From: Actinoplanes sp. N902-109
GTDB lineage: Bacteria > Actinomycetota > Actinomycetes > Mycobacteriales > Micromonosporaceae
Assembly: GCF_000389965.1 (NCBI RefSeq)
Contig: NC_021191.1
Coordinates: 8,433,501 to 8,497,500, forward strand
Direction of reading: 5' to 3'
DNA length: 64,000 nt
A program made the translations under genes and the position numbers. Of this stretch, positions 43,092-53,520 are shown in pieces (the stretch's first letter is position 1; every line of letters begins with the position of its first letter). The notes beneath the pieces are model-generated. The model ran no database searches and was not told the DNA's origin. It was given only the letters and a program-made list of their open reading frames with translations.

Positions 43092-44492
43092 TTACTGCAG
43101 CTCGTGCTGCATGAGCTGCCGAGCCGCCTCCGCAATGGACCCGCTCAACGACGGATAAATGGTGATCGTGTGCGCCAGCTGATCCACCGTCAGGTTGTTC
43201 TCGATGGCCATGGTGATCGGCAGGATCAGCTCACTGGCCTTGGGCGCCACCACCACCCCGCCCACGATCTGCCCGGTCGCCGGCCGGCAGAACAGCTTGA
43301 CGAACCCGTCGCGCAGCCCCGCCATCTTGGCCCGGGCGTTGCCGGTCAACGGCAGCATCACCTGCCGGGCGGGCACCTTCCCCTGGTCGACGTCGTTCTG
43401 CGAGACGCCGACGGTGGCCAGCTCGGGGTCGGTGAAGACGTTGGCGGAGACCGTACGCAACCGTAGCGGCGCCACAGCCTCGCCCATCGCGTGCCAGATG
43501 GCGATGCGGCCCTGCATGGCAGCCACGCTGGCCAGCGGCAGGACGCCGGTGCAGTCGCCGGCCGCGTAGATGCCGGGCACGTTGGTGCGGGACACCCGGT
43601 CGACGGTGACGTAGCCGCCCTGGGCGACGTCCACGCCGTACTCGCGCAGGCCCAGGTCGGCGGTGTTGGGCACGGCACCCACGGCCATCAGCGCGTGGGA
43701 GCCGGTCACCGTGCGGCCGTCGGAGAGGGTGACCAGCACGCCGTCGCCGGTGTTGGCCACCGACTCGGCGCGGGACTGGTTGAGGATGGTCATGCCCCGG
43801 TCGCGGAACACTCGCTCGATGGCCATGGCGGCATCCGCGTCCTCGTGCGGCATGACCCGCTCGCGGCTGGAGACCAGCGTCACCCGGACGCCCATGGCCA
43901 GGTAGGCGCTGGCGAACTCGGCGCCGGTGACGCCGGAGCCGATCACGATGAGGTGCTCGGGCAGCTCGCTGAGGTCGTAGACCTGCCGCCAGTCGAGGAT
44001 GCGCTCGCCGTCGGGGACCGCGCTGGGCAGCACCCGCGGGGTGGCCCCGGTGGCCAGCAGCACGGTGTCGGCGTCCACCGCGTAGGGGGCACCCTCGTGC
44101 GGCGTGATCAGCACCTGGTGGGTGTGGCCCAGGGTGTCCTCGCCGAGCCGGGCCCGGCCGGGCACCACGTCCACGCCCGACTTCACCAGTTTGGCCTGGA
44201 TGTCCGCCGACTGGGCCAGCGCGAGGCTCTTGACCCGCTCGTTGACCGCTTTGGCGTCGACGGTGACCGCGTCGAGCCCGGCCGAGCGCACGCCGAAGCG
44301 GTCGTTGTGCCGGTAGCCGGTGACGATCTCCGAGCTGGCGATGAAGGTCTTGGAGGGCACGCAGTCGGAGAGCACACAGGCACCGCCGGCTCCGTCGGCC
44401 TCGACGAGGGTCACGTCCGCGTCGAGCTGCGCCGCGACCAGCGCCGCCTCGTACCCGCCCGGCCCGCCGCCGATGATCACGATCCGGCTCAC
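43092..44492 (-). CDS. lpdA: LpdA-like NAD(P)H quinone reductase flavoprotein
   Basis: 466 residues. FAD motif GGGPGGYEAALVAAQ, NAD motif VIGSGVTGAEFASAYLAMG, VPGIYAAGDCTGVLPLASVA and a C-terminal dimer domain ending YPSLSGSIAEAARQLM. This matches M. tuberculosis Rv3303c, a quinone reductase rather than a true lipoamide dehydrogenase. The redox pair is CVLSDC (Cys39/Cys44), intact here, whereas Rv3303c keeps only the second Cys (from memory). The His of the Lpd His-Glu pair is replaced in the YPSLSGS block. GTG 44492 is chosen for its GGAGG 8 nt upstream; ATG 44507 is in frame. Confidence 0.88.
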   Translation of the reverse strand: MSRIVIIGGGPGGYEAALVAAQLDADVTLVEADGAGGACVLSDCVPSKTFIASSEIVTGYRHNDRFGVRSAGLDAVTVDAKAVNERVKSLALAQSADIQAKLVKSGVDVVPGRARLGEDTLGHTHQVLITPHEGAPYAVDADTVLLATGATPRVLPSAVPDGERILDWRQVYDLSELPEHLIVIGSGVTGAEFASAYLAMGVRVTLVSSRERVMPHEDADAAMAIERVFRDRGMTILNQSRAESVANTGDGVLVTLSDGRTVTGSHALMAVGAVPNTADLGLREYGVDVAQGGYVTVDRVSRTNVPGIYAAGDCTGVLPLASVAAMQGRIAIWHAMGEAVAPLRLRTVSANVFTDPELATVGVSQNDVDQGKVPARQVMLPLTGNARAKMAGLRDGFVKLFCRPATGQIVGGVVVAPKASELILPITMAIENNLTVDQLAHTITIYPSLSGSIAEAARQLMQHELQ

Positions 44493-44598
44493 GACTTCCG
44501 CCTCCATTTGTCACGTTGGGTAGCTTTGCGGCCGGAACAATGCCGACACGCTCACCTCGTATTCTCCCTCACCGGCCCGCCGGGCTATCGTCATCGCC

Positions 44599-45060
44599 GT
44601 GGGTCATTACGCGGCGTACGGCTCGAACCTGGATCCCGCCCGAATGCGTGCTTATTGTCCGCATTCGCCGATGGTTGGCGTGGGCTGGGTGGAGGGCTGG
44701 CGCCTGACGTTCGCCGGCGAGGGCGACCTGGGCTGGGAGGGCGCGGTCACCACGATCGTCGAGTCGCCCGGCGACCGGGTCTTCGTCTCGATCTACGACG
44801 TGCACCCGTGGGACGCGGCGCAGCTCGAGGAGGTCGAGGGGGTGACCGCGGGGGCGTACCAGAAGCTCACCGTGCGGGTCTCCACGCTCGAGGGTGACCT
44901 CCCGGCCTGGGTCTACGTCTTCGACGGCTACGAGGGCGGCATGCCCACGGCCTGGTATCTCTCCGAGATCGCCAACGCCGCCGAGAAGGCCGGCGCCCCC
45001 GACGACTACGTGGCCGACCTGCGCCAGCGCCCGACGCGCACCAGCACGCCGGAGATCTGA
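44599..45060 (+). CDS. Gamma-glutamylcyclotransferase-like protein
   Basis: 153 residues. AYGSNLDPARM at residue 5 is the substrate-binding YGSN motif. EGDLGWEGAVTTIVESPGDRVFVSIYDV leads to a Glu-containing DAAQLEEVEGV that should carry the catalytic acid. GGCT-fold enzymes form 5-oxoproline from gamma-glutamyl amines; the substrate is unknown. GTG 44599 follows TATCGT by 7 nt, so it is leaderless. It diverges from lpdA. Confidence 0.82.
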   Translation: MGHYAAYGSNLDPARMRAYCPHSPMVGVGWVEGWRLTFAGEGDLGWEGAVTTIVESPGDRVFVSIYDVHPWDAAQLEEVEGVTAGAYQKLTVRVSTLEGDLPAWVYVFDGYEGGMPTAWYLSEIANAAEKAGAPDDYVADLRQRPTRTSTPEI

Positions 45061-45072
45061 CGCCGGCGAGCC

Positions 45073-45184
45073 GGCGCACCCGGCCCGGCGCACCCGGCCC
45101 GGCGCACCCGGCCCGGCGCACCCGGCCCGGCGCACCCGGCCCGGCGCACCCGGCCCGGCGCACCCGGCCCGGCGCACCCGGCCC
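45073..45184. repeat. 14-bp tandem repeat, eight copies
   Basis: Eight perfect copies of GGCGCACCCGGCCC (112 bp) in the gap between convergent genes, starting 12 bp after the GGCT stop. Period 14 shifts the reading frame at each unit, consistent with non-coding DNA. Confidence 0.92.
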
Positions 45185-45216
45185 GGTGACCGCTCACCGC
45201 GGGAACTGGTGGCCGC

Positions 45217-45954
45217 TCACCGCGCGAAGCGGTGCGTCAGGCTCTCCAGCAGGCCGATGAACTCCACCCGCTCGCCCCGGTCGAGCGCGGCGTAGGCCTG
45301 CCCGGCCATCGAGTCGGCCACCGACTCCGCCCACACGAGACGCCGCACCAGCGGGCCGGGCGACGGGTAGGGCGGCTGCCAGCCGAACGCGACCGCCCCG
45401 GTCTCGCCCTCCGGGCCGGCGATGATCGCCTGCAGCGGGGTGAGACCGCTCGCGCGGACGGCGATCACGTGGATGCCGAGCCGGTGCTCGTGCAACAGGT
45501 GCAGCATGACGGCGGCCTGGGCCCCCGGCGCGGCGTCGGGCACCGGCATCGCGCGCCACGCGGCGAACAACGGCAGCGCCGCGCCGTCCACGGCGGACAC
45601 CACCCGTTTGATCAGTTCCAGCAGCCGGGACAGCCGGGGGAAACCGCCCAGCTCCTCGACGCCCCAGCGGCACATCTCGCGCAGGTGCCAGGTGGCCACC
45701 TCGGCCGGCGGGGTGGTCTTGGCCGCCGCCTCCCAGCCGTCGGTCACCGCTTCGGGCGCGATGTGGCCGATGACGGCGGCCACGGTCTCCGGCCGCACGT
45801 CGCCGAGCGCACCGGCCCGCGCGGCCACGTGATAGGCCCACCCGGACAGGCCCAGCACCCGGGCACGCCGCAGCGTCTGCGGGGACTCGGTGAACGCCCC
45901 GACGAGGGACGCGAGCCCCGGGCGGGCACTGGCGGCTGCCTGTTCGGGAGTCAC
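45217..45954 (-). CDS. SCO6745-family protein
   Basis: 245 residues from GTG 45954, largely helical. SGWAYHVAARAGALGDVRPETVAAVIGH near residue 36 and LHEHRLGIHVIAVRASGLTPLQAIIAG near residue 150 resemble the SCO6745 family, whose members have an HTH-like fold and unknown function. I base this on memory of the LHEHR and SGL motifs, so it is tentative. CAGAAT lies 8 nt before the GTG. Confidence 0.55.
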   Translation of the reverse strand: MTPEQAAASARPGLASLVGAFTESPQTLRRARVLGLSGWAYHVAARAGALGDVRPETVAAVIGHIAPEAVTDGWEAAAKTTPPAEVATWHLREMCRWGVEELGGFPRLSRLLELIKRVVSAVDGAALPLFAAWRAMPVPDAAPGAQAAVMLHLLHEHRLGIHVIAVRASGLTPLQAIIAGPEGETGAVAFGWQPPYPSPGPLVRRLVWAESVADSMAGQAYAALDRGERVEFIGLLESLTHRFAR

Positions 45955-45996
45955 AACCAAAGATTCTGCTCTCCCCCGGCCGCTTCGGAAAACCGA

Positions 45997-46914
45997 CTAC
46001 TGGACCGGTTCTGCCCCCGCAAGGTCTTCGAGCGCGGCTTCCACGTCGCCCACCTGCCGCCGGGCTGCCGAGGCCTCGCGTTCGGCCGAGCGCCGCTCCA
46101 GCTTGCGCCGGGACAGCTCGGCCTGGGCGACCAGGCGCTGCCGCTCCAACTCGGCGATCTGTTCCTCAATGTCATCGATGGAGTGTCCTGCGTCACGTTC
46201 GGCCGTCTCGGCTCGGTCCAGAGCGGACTGCGCCTTGTCGGCAGCGCGGCGCGCGTCGCGCAGCCGGCGCTGGAGCTCCCGCTCCTTGGCTGCCCGCTCC
46301 TGGCGGGCCTTCTCCTCCGCCCGCCGCCGCCGGTCGTCCCCCGCTGCGGTGGTCGCCGGTTCCTCCGGCGCCTCGGCCGCGGCTTCGGTGTCGGCATCCG
46401 CGTCGGTGACCAGGCGCAGCCGGGGACGCGGCACCTCGCCGAAGCCCGCGTACGTGGCGGCCCGGGTCAGCCGGCCGGTGCGCACCTGCTCGGCGATCTC
46501 CGGTTCGGCCAGGGCGGCGGTGAGCGTCGCCTCCACCTCGCCGGTCGGCAGCTTGGCCGAGCGCAGCCCCGGCTCCTCCGCGATCGCCAGCTGCTGCGCG
46601 GCCGCGACCAGCGCCGACACGACCTGCCGGCGCTGGGTGGACAGCTCGCGCAGCTGGTCGCCCTTGAGGCTGCGCTGGGCCTGACGCAGCGCCGTGGACA
46701 GCTCGACCAGGTCGTCGATCAGGTCGGGCCGGCGCAGCGCCAGCAGGTTGACCAGCCATGCCGCCACGGTCGGCTTCCGCAGAGCGGCGAGCTGCTTGGC
46801 CGCCTCCTTGTCGCCGGCCTTCTTGGCATCGGCGACCGCGGCGGCCCGGCCCGCGACGAAACCGTCCGGCGGTGCCTCGTAGAGCCGTCGGATCAGCTTC
46901 TCGGTGTCCGCCAC
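45997..46914 (-). CDS. Conserved coiled-coil protein of unknown function
   Basis: 305 residues. The N-terminal half (LYEAPPDGFVAGRAAAVADAKKAG, LAALRKPTVAAWLVNLLAL) is a conserved actinobacterial pattern without assigned role. The C-terminal half (about 185-295) is a long Arg/Glu/Ala coiled coil. It starts 1 nt after the MBL gene stop on the same strand, so it is co-transcribed. No enzymatic motif. Confidence 0.7.
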   Translation of the reverse strand: MADTEKLIRRLYEAPPDGFVAGRAAAVADAKKAGDKEAAKQLAALRKPTVAAWLVNLLALRRPDLIDDLVELSTALRQAQRSLKGDQLRELSTQRRQVVSALVAAAQQLAIAEEPGLRSAKLPTGEVEATLTAALAEPEIAEQVRTGRLTRAATYAGFGEVPRPRLRLVTDADADTEAAAEAPEEPATTAAGDDRRRRAEEKARQERAAKERELQRRLRDARRAADKAQSALDRAETAERDAGHSIDDIEEQIAELERQRLVAQAELSRRKLERRSAEREASAARRQVGDVEAALEDLAGAEPVQ

Positions 46915-46915
46915 G

Positions 46916-47548
46916 TCAGGTGAGCGTGGTGCCGGGGGCCAGCTGGGCGTACCTCGTCCCGCCGAACCGCTCGAGATGACCGTTGGAGATGCCGGCTCCG
47001 GTGCTGGTGAGCAGCGAGTCGTGCAGGGCGTAGGCGCGGGTGGGCGCCACTGCCCGGACGAAGTCGATCGCCTCGCTGAGCTTCATCCACGGCGCGTTCA
47101 ACGGTACGAACAGAGTGTCCACCGGCTGGCCGGGCGCAACGAACGAGTCCCCCGGCGTGTAGACCGACTGGGTGCCGTCCGACACGAGGAAGCCCAGGTT
47201 GGCGATCTGGGGCAGCTCGGGGTGGATGATGGCGTGCTGTCCCCCGTACGCGCCGATCTGGAAGCCGGCCGCGGTGAACTGCGTGCCGGGCTCCACGGCC
47301 CTGACCACGTCGGTGAACGCCGCGAGCTTGGGCAGCACCTCGGCGTGGGCATGGATCGTCAGCTGAGGACGCTGTGCCACGGCGTCGGCGAGCGCCTCCA
47401 GGTCGAGGTGGTCCAGGTGCTCGTGGGTGATCAGGACGGCGTCCGCCCCGGTCAGCGCCGCCCGCTCGCTGAACGCCCCGGGGTCGACGACGAGCACCCC
47501 GTCGCCCTCCAGGCGCAGACAGGCATGGGTGTACTTGGTAACGCGCAC
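46916..47548 (-). CDS. MBL-fold metallohydrolase
   Basis: 210 residues. YTHACLRLEGDGVLVVDPG, LITHEHLDHLDLEAL (the HxHxDH zinc site, near residue 40) and a downstream His/Asp pair (HAIIHPE, YTPGDSF) fit the UlaG-like/RomA-type metallo-beta-lactamase fold. GTG 47548 follows GGAGGAG. It is the first gene of a two-gene unit with the coiled-coil protein and diverges from a DUF4349 lipoprotein. Substrate unknown. Confidence 0.85.
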   Translation of the reverse strand: MRVTKYTHACLRLEGDGVLVVDPGAFSERAALTGADAVLITHEHLDHLDLEALADAVAQRPQLTIHAHAEVLPKLAAFTDVVRAVEPGTQFTAAGFQIGAYGGQHAIIHPELPQIANLGFLVSDGTQSVYTPGDSFVAPGQPVDTLFVPLNAPWMKLSEAIDFVRAVAPTRAYALHDSLLTSTGAGISNGHLERFGGTRYAQLAPGTTLT

Positions 47549-47602
47549 GTAACTCCTCCGCTCCTCCGGAACCACGCCGGGTCCGATGCTCGTCCCAGGC
47601 CC

Positions 47603-48493
47603 ATGCGCACATCCGGATGGTGGGCGGCCACGGGGCTGGCTCTGATCCTGACACTGACGGCTTGCAGCGGTGACGCTGCCGACGAAGACAGTTCCTCCGC
47701 GGCGGGGATCAGCGCCGCCGCCCCGGCCCGGGCACCCGACCAGGCATCGGTCGGCGGCGCGGGACCGGCCCAGGACACCAAGGCGCAGGCCCCGGACCTG
47801 AGCGTCGACCAGCGCGCGATCGTCTACACCGGCTCGATCACCGTACGGGTCGACGACGTGAACGCCGCGGCGGCTCGCGTGACCGGCATCGTCACCGGGG
47901 TGGGCGGCTTCGTCGGGGGCGACCAGCGCACCAGCAACGGCGAGCGCGGCTCGGCGGACGCCACGCTGACGCTGCGGGTGCCGGCCGGGAAGTTCACCGC
48001 CGTGGTGGATCAGCTGTCCGGGCTGGGCATCGAGGAGCAGCGCCAGATCGGCACCGAGGACGTCACCGAGCAGACCATCGACCTCGACGCCCGGATCGCC
48101 ACCCAGACCGCCCGCGTCGCCAGCGGCCGCAAACTGCTCGGCCAGGCCAAGGACCTCGACGACCTGGTGATGCTGGAGCGTGAGGTGGCCACCCGCGAGG
48201 CCGACCTGGCCTCGTTGCAGGCCAAGAAGCGCCGGCTGGCCGACCTGACGGCACTGTCCACGATCACCGCCGTGCTCCTCGACCCGCAGGCGGCCGGGAA
48301 GCCGGCGTCGAGCAACGCCTTCGCGGACGGGTGGAACGGCTTCGTCACCTCGCTCGGCGCGGTGGTCACCGCACTGGGATGGGTGCTGCCCTGGCTCGTG
48401 CTGGCCGCCGTGCCGGTCGGGTTCTGGCTGCTGCGTCGCCGCCGGACCCTGAGCCGCCGGACCTCAGAAGGCGCCGGTGGCCAGGGCAGCTAA
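47603..48493 (+). CDS. DUF4349 lipoprotein
   Basis: 296 residues. A lipoprotein signal ends LTLTACSG with a lipobox Cys at residue 22. The DUF4349 region (VYTGSITVRVDDVNAAAARVTGIVTGVGGFV, LRVPAGKFTAVVDQL) contains a coiled-coil stretch, and a transmembrane helix (LGWVLPWLVLAAVPVGFWLL) ends with an Arg tail. It is anchored to the outer face of the membrane. The function of the family is not known. The 3' end overlaps the convergent M20 gene by 30 bp. Confidence 0.85.
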   Translation: MRTSGWWAATGLALILTLTACSGDAADEDSSSAAGISAAAPARAPDQASVGGAGPAQDTKAQAPDLSVDQRAIVYTGSITVRVDDVNAAAARVTGIVTGVGGFVGGDQRTSNGERGSADATLTLRVPAGKFTAVVDQLSGLGIEEQRQIGTEDVTEQTIDLDARIATQTARVASGRKLLGQAKDLDDLVMLEREVATREADLASLQAKKRRLADLTALSTITAVLLDPQAAGKPASSNAFADGWNGFVTSLGAVVTALGWVLPWLVLAAVPVGFWLLRRRRTLSRRTSEGAGGQGS

Positions 48494-49744
48494 CGCGGTG
48501 TGCACCATGACGCGCACGCCGTAGCCGATGCACCGCTCGTCCACGTCGAAGTCGCCGCGGTGCAGGTCGTGGCGGACCTCCGAGCCGGGCGTGCCGGTGC
48601 CGAGCCGGATCATCGCGCCGGGCACGTGTTCCAGGTAGAACGCGAAGTCCTCACCGCCCATGCTGACCTCGGCCTCGACCACCCGGTCGGCACCGAGCGC
48701 GGCCCCGGCGGCCCCGGCGATCACGGCAGTGGCCATCCGGTCGTTGATCACCGGTGGCACGCCGCGGGTGTAGGTGACCTCGGCCTCGGCCCCGGTCGCC
48801 GCCACCACGTCGCGGATCAGGCGGGTGATCAGGTCGGGCGCCTCGCGCCAGGCTTCCCGGTTGAGGATGCGCACGGTGCCGAGCACCTCGCCCTCGGCCG
48901 GGATCGCGTTGTACGCGCGGCCCGCGTGCACGGCGCCCCAGACCATGGAGACGCCGGCGCGCGGGTCGATGCGCCGGCCGAGCAGCGCCGGCACGTCCAC
49001 GATGACCCGCCCCAGCGCGTGCACCAGGTCGGCGGTCAGGTGCGGGCGGGCGGTGTGCCCGCCGGAGCCGGTGAGCCGCACCCGGACCGTGTCGGCGGCT
49101 GCGGTGAACGGCCCGGACCGCACCCCGACCAGGCCGGCGGGCAGCTGCGGGTAGCAGTGCAGCGCGTAGACCGCCGCGACGTCCTTGAGCGCCCCGGCCT
49201 CGATCACGCCGGGTGCGCCGGAGGGCACCGCCTCCTCACCGGGCTGGAAGATCAGCCGGATCCGGCCGGGCAGCTCGCCCAGCTCGTTGAGCTGCGCCAG
49301 GGCCAGGCCCAGCCCGAGCAGCACGGTGGTGTGCACGTCGTGGCCGCAGGCGTGGGCGACCCGATCGACCGTGGACCGGTAGGGCACGTCCTTGGTGTCC
49401 GGCAGCGGCAGCGCGTCGAGGTCGGCGCGGAACGCGATCACCCGGTCGCCCTGACCGATGTCGCAGATCAGGCCGTTGCCCTTGGGCAGCATCTGCGGGG
49501 TGAGCCCGGCGACGGACAGCTGCCGGGCGATCAGCGCGGCCGTCTCGAACTCGGCGAACGACGGCTCCGGGTGCGCGTGGATGTGCCGCCGGAGCGCCAC
49601 CAGCTCGGCCCCCCGCGCCCCCAGCCAGCGGTCGAGCTGGCCGGGCAGGGGCTCGGCACCCGGCGGGGAGCCGGGGAACGAGGCCGTCTTGGCACTGTCG
49701 GACGTCGTCACTGCACTCGTCACTGCTGCTGTCACTTCCGTCAT
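48464..49744 (-). CDS. M20-family amidohydrolase (IAA-amino-acid hydrolase/carboxypeptidase type)
   Basis: 426 residues. Metal ligands: HACGHDVHTTVLLG near residue 135, FQPGEEA near residue 170 and MGGEDFAFYL near residue 370; the lid domain lies between. The M20D group hydrolyses N-acyl amino acids. A leader of about 30 residues rich in Thr/Ala/Val precedes the fold, so a later start is possible. It is convergent with the DUF4349 lipoprotein gene. Substrate unknown. Confidence 0.88.
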   Translation of the reverse strand: MTEVTAAVTSAVTTSDSAKTASFPGSPPGAEPLPGQLDRWLGARGAELVALRRHIHAHPEPSFAEFETAALIARQLSVAGLTPQMLPKGNGLICDIGQGDRVIAFRADLDALPLPDTKDVPYRSTVDRVAHACGHDVHTTVLLGLGLALAQLNELGELPGRIRLIFQPGEEAVPSGAPGVIEAGALKDVAAVYALHCYPQLPAGLVGVRSGPFTAAADTVRVRLTGSGGHTARPHLTADLVHALGRVIVDVPALLGRRIDPRAGVSMVWGAVHAGRAYNAIPAEGEVLGTVRILNREAWREAPDLITRLIRDVVAATGAEAEVTYTRGVPPVINDRMATAVIAGAAGAALGADRVVEAEVSMGGEDFAFYLEHVPGAMIRLGTGTPGSEVRHDLHRGDFDVDERCIGYGVRVMVHTALAALATGAF

Positions 49745-49785
49745 CGGAGTCAGACCTTAGACCCCTCAACTCTTCCGTACGGAAT

Positions 49786-51357
49786 CTAGAAGTGCTCCAC
49801 CGGGTGATAGACGCCCCACACCCCACGCAGGGTGTGGCAGACCTCTCCCACGGTGGCGCGCAGCCGCAGGGCCGCCTTCATCGGTTGCAGCACGTTGTCG
49901 GTGCCCTCGGCCGCCTTGCGCAGGTCGGCCAGGGCCGCCTCCACCGCGGCCGAGTCGCGCGACCGGCGCAGCTGGGCCAGCCGGGCCACCTGGTCCGCCT
50001 CGATCTGCGGGTCGACCCGCAGCGGCTCGTACGTGTCCTCCTCGTCGACGGCGAAGCGGTTGACGCCCACCACGACCCGCTCGCCGCTGTCGATCTGCTG
50101 GGCGACCCGGTAGGCCGACGCCTCGATCTCCTGCTTCTGGAAACCCTGCTCGATGGCGTCGACCGCGGAGCCGTACGAGAAGACCCGCTCGATCAGCGCG
50201 GTCGCGGCCGCCTCGATCTCGTCGGTCATGGCCTCGATGACGTACGAACCGGCGAACGGGTCCACGGTGTCCACCAGCCCGCTCTCGTAGGCGAGGACCT
50301 GCTGGGTGCGCAGGGCCAGCCGGGCCGCCTTCTCGGTGGGCAGGGCGATGGCCTCGTCGTAGGCGTTGGTGTGCAGCGACTGGGTGCCGCCGGCCACCGC
50401 GCCGAGGGCCTGCACCGCCACCCGTACCAGGTTGACCTCGGGCTGCTGGGCGGTGAGCTGGACCCCGGCGGTCTGGGTGTGGAACCGCAGCATCAGCGAC
50501 TTGGGGTTGGTGGCGCCGAACTCGTCGCGCATGATCCGCGACCACATCCGCCGGGCCGCGCGGAACTTGGCGATCTCCTCCAGCAGCGTGGTGCGGGCCA
50601 CGAAGAAGAACGACAGCCGCGGCGCGAAATCGTCGACCGCGAGCCCGGCGGCGACCGCGGTGCGTACGTACTCGATGCCGTTGGCCAGGGTGAACGCGAT
50701 CTCCTGGGCGGGCGACGCACCGGCCTCGGCCATGTGGTAGCCGGAGATGGAGATGGTGTTCCACTTCGGGATCTCCGCGCGGCAGTACGCGAAGGTGTCC
50801 GCGACCAGCCGCAGCGACGGCTTGGGCGGGAAGATGTAGGTGCCGCGGGCGACGTATTCCTTGAGGATGTCGTTCTGGATCGTGCCCTGCAGCGCGGTGC
50901 CGGGCACGCCCTGCTCCTCGGCCACGAGCTGATAGAGCAGCAGCAGCACCGAGCCGGGGGCGTTGATCGTCATGGACGTCGACACCTGGTCCAGCGGGAT
51001 GTCGTGGAACAGCCGCCGCATGTCCTCGATCGAGTCGATGGCCACGCCCACCTTGCCGACCTCGCCGTGCGCGATCGGGTCGTCGGAGTCGTAGCCCATC
51101 TGGGTGGGCAGGTCGAAGGCCACGGACAGGCCCATGGTCCCGGCCTTGAGCAGTTGGTGGTAGCGCGCGTTGGACTCGGCAGCGGTGCCGAAGCCCGCGT
51201 ACTGCCGCATGGTCCACGGTCGCTTGGTGTACATGCTCGGGTACACGCCGCGCGTGTACGGGAACTCTCCGGGCCGGCCGAGCTTCCCCTGGAGGTCCGC
51301 CGGCAGGTCCCCACTGTCGTAGACAGGCTTGATCTCGAACCCGGATTCTGCGTTCAC
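49786..51357 (-). CDS. Methylmalonyl-CoA mutase-type catalytic subunit without B12 domain
   Basis: 523 residues covering only the TIM-barrel catalytic part of B12-dependent acyl-CoA mutases. Tyr53 (RQYAGF) and Arg171 (YVAR) correspond to Tyr89 and Arg207 of Propionibacterium MCM. Isobutyryl-CoA mutase has Phe and Gln there, so methylmalonyl-CoA is the likely substrate. His near 208 (SGYHM) is the B12-side His. No DxHxxG cobalamin-binding domain follows, so a separate small subunit is needed, and I see none in this window. GTG 51357 has TAAGAT 7 nt upstream. It fits downstream of propionyl-CoA carboxylase. Confidence 0.85.
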   Translation of the reverse strand: MNAESGFEIKPVYDSGDLPADLQGKLGRPGEFPYTRGVYPSMYTKRPWTMRQYAGFGTAAESNARYHQLLKAGTMGLSVAFDLPTQMGYDSDDPIAHGEVGKVGVAIDSIEDMRRLFHDIPLDQVSTSMTINAPGSVLLLLYQLVAEEQGVPGTALQGTIQNDILKEYVARGTYIFPPKPSLRLVADTFAYCRAEIPKWNTISISGYHMAEAGASPAQEIAFTLANGIEYVRTAVAAGLAVDDFAPRLSFFFVARTTLLEEIAKFRAARRMWSRIMRDEFGATNPKSLMLRFHTQTAGVQLTAQQPEVNLVRVAVQALGAVAGGTQSLHTNAYDEAIALPTEKAARLALRTQQVLAYESGLVDTVDPFAGSYVIEAMTDEIEAAATALIERVFSYGSAVDAIEQGFQKQEIEASAYRVAQQIDSGERVVVGVNRFAVDEEDTYEPLRVDPQIEADQVARLAQLRRSRDSAAVEAALADLRKAAEGTDNVLQPMKAALRLRATVGEVCHTLRGVWGVYHPVEHF

Positions 51358-51543
51358 ACGCCGGATCTTACTGTGAGCGTTTTACTGCGCAGCGTCCGAA
51401 AAATTCCACGGTGCGCAACAAGGCGATCACGCAAAGTCTATGGATCGCAAACACTCGGCGACCGACTTCCGGAAAGCGGGGGAGACCGGGCAAGATAGCG
51501 GGGTTGGCCGACCGCCCCCTAAACCCCCTTCGGTGGCATCTCT

Positions 51544-53490
<1,947 letters not shown>

Positions 53491-53520
53491 TGCCCGGCCC
53501 GGCCGTGCTACGAACTGTGC

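Noticed and set aside
45073..45184. CRISPR or coding repeat
   Set aside because: Perfect 14-bp head-to-tail units without spacers, and a period that is not a multiple of three.
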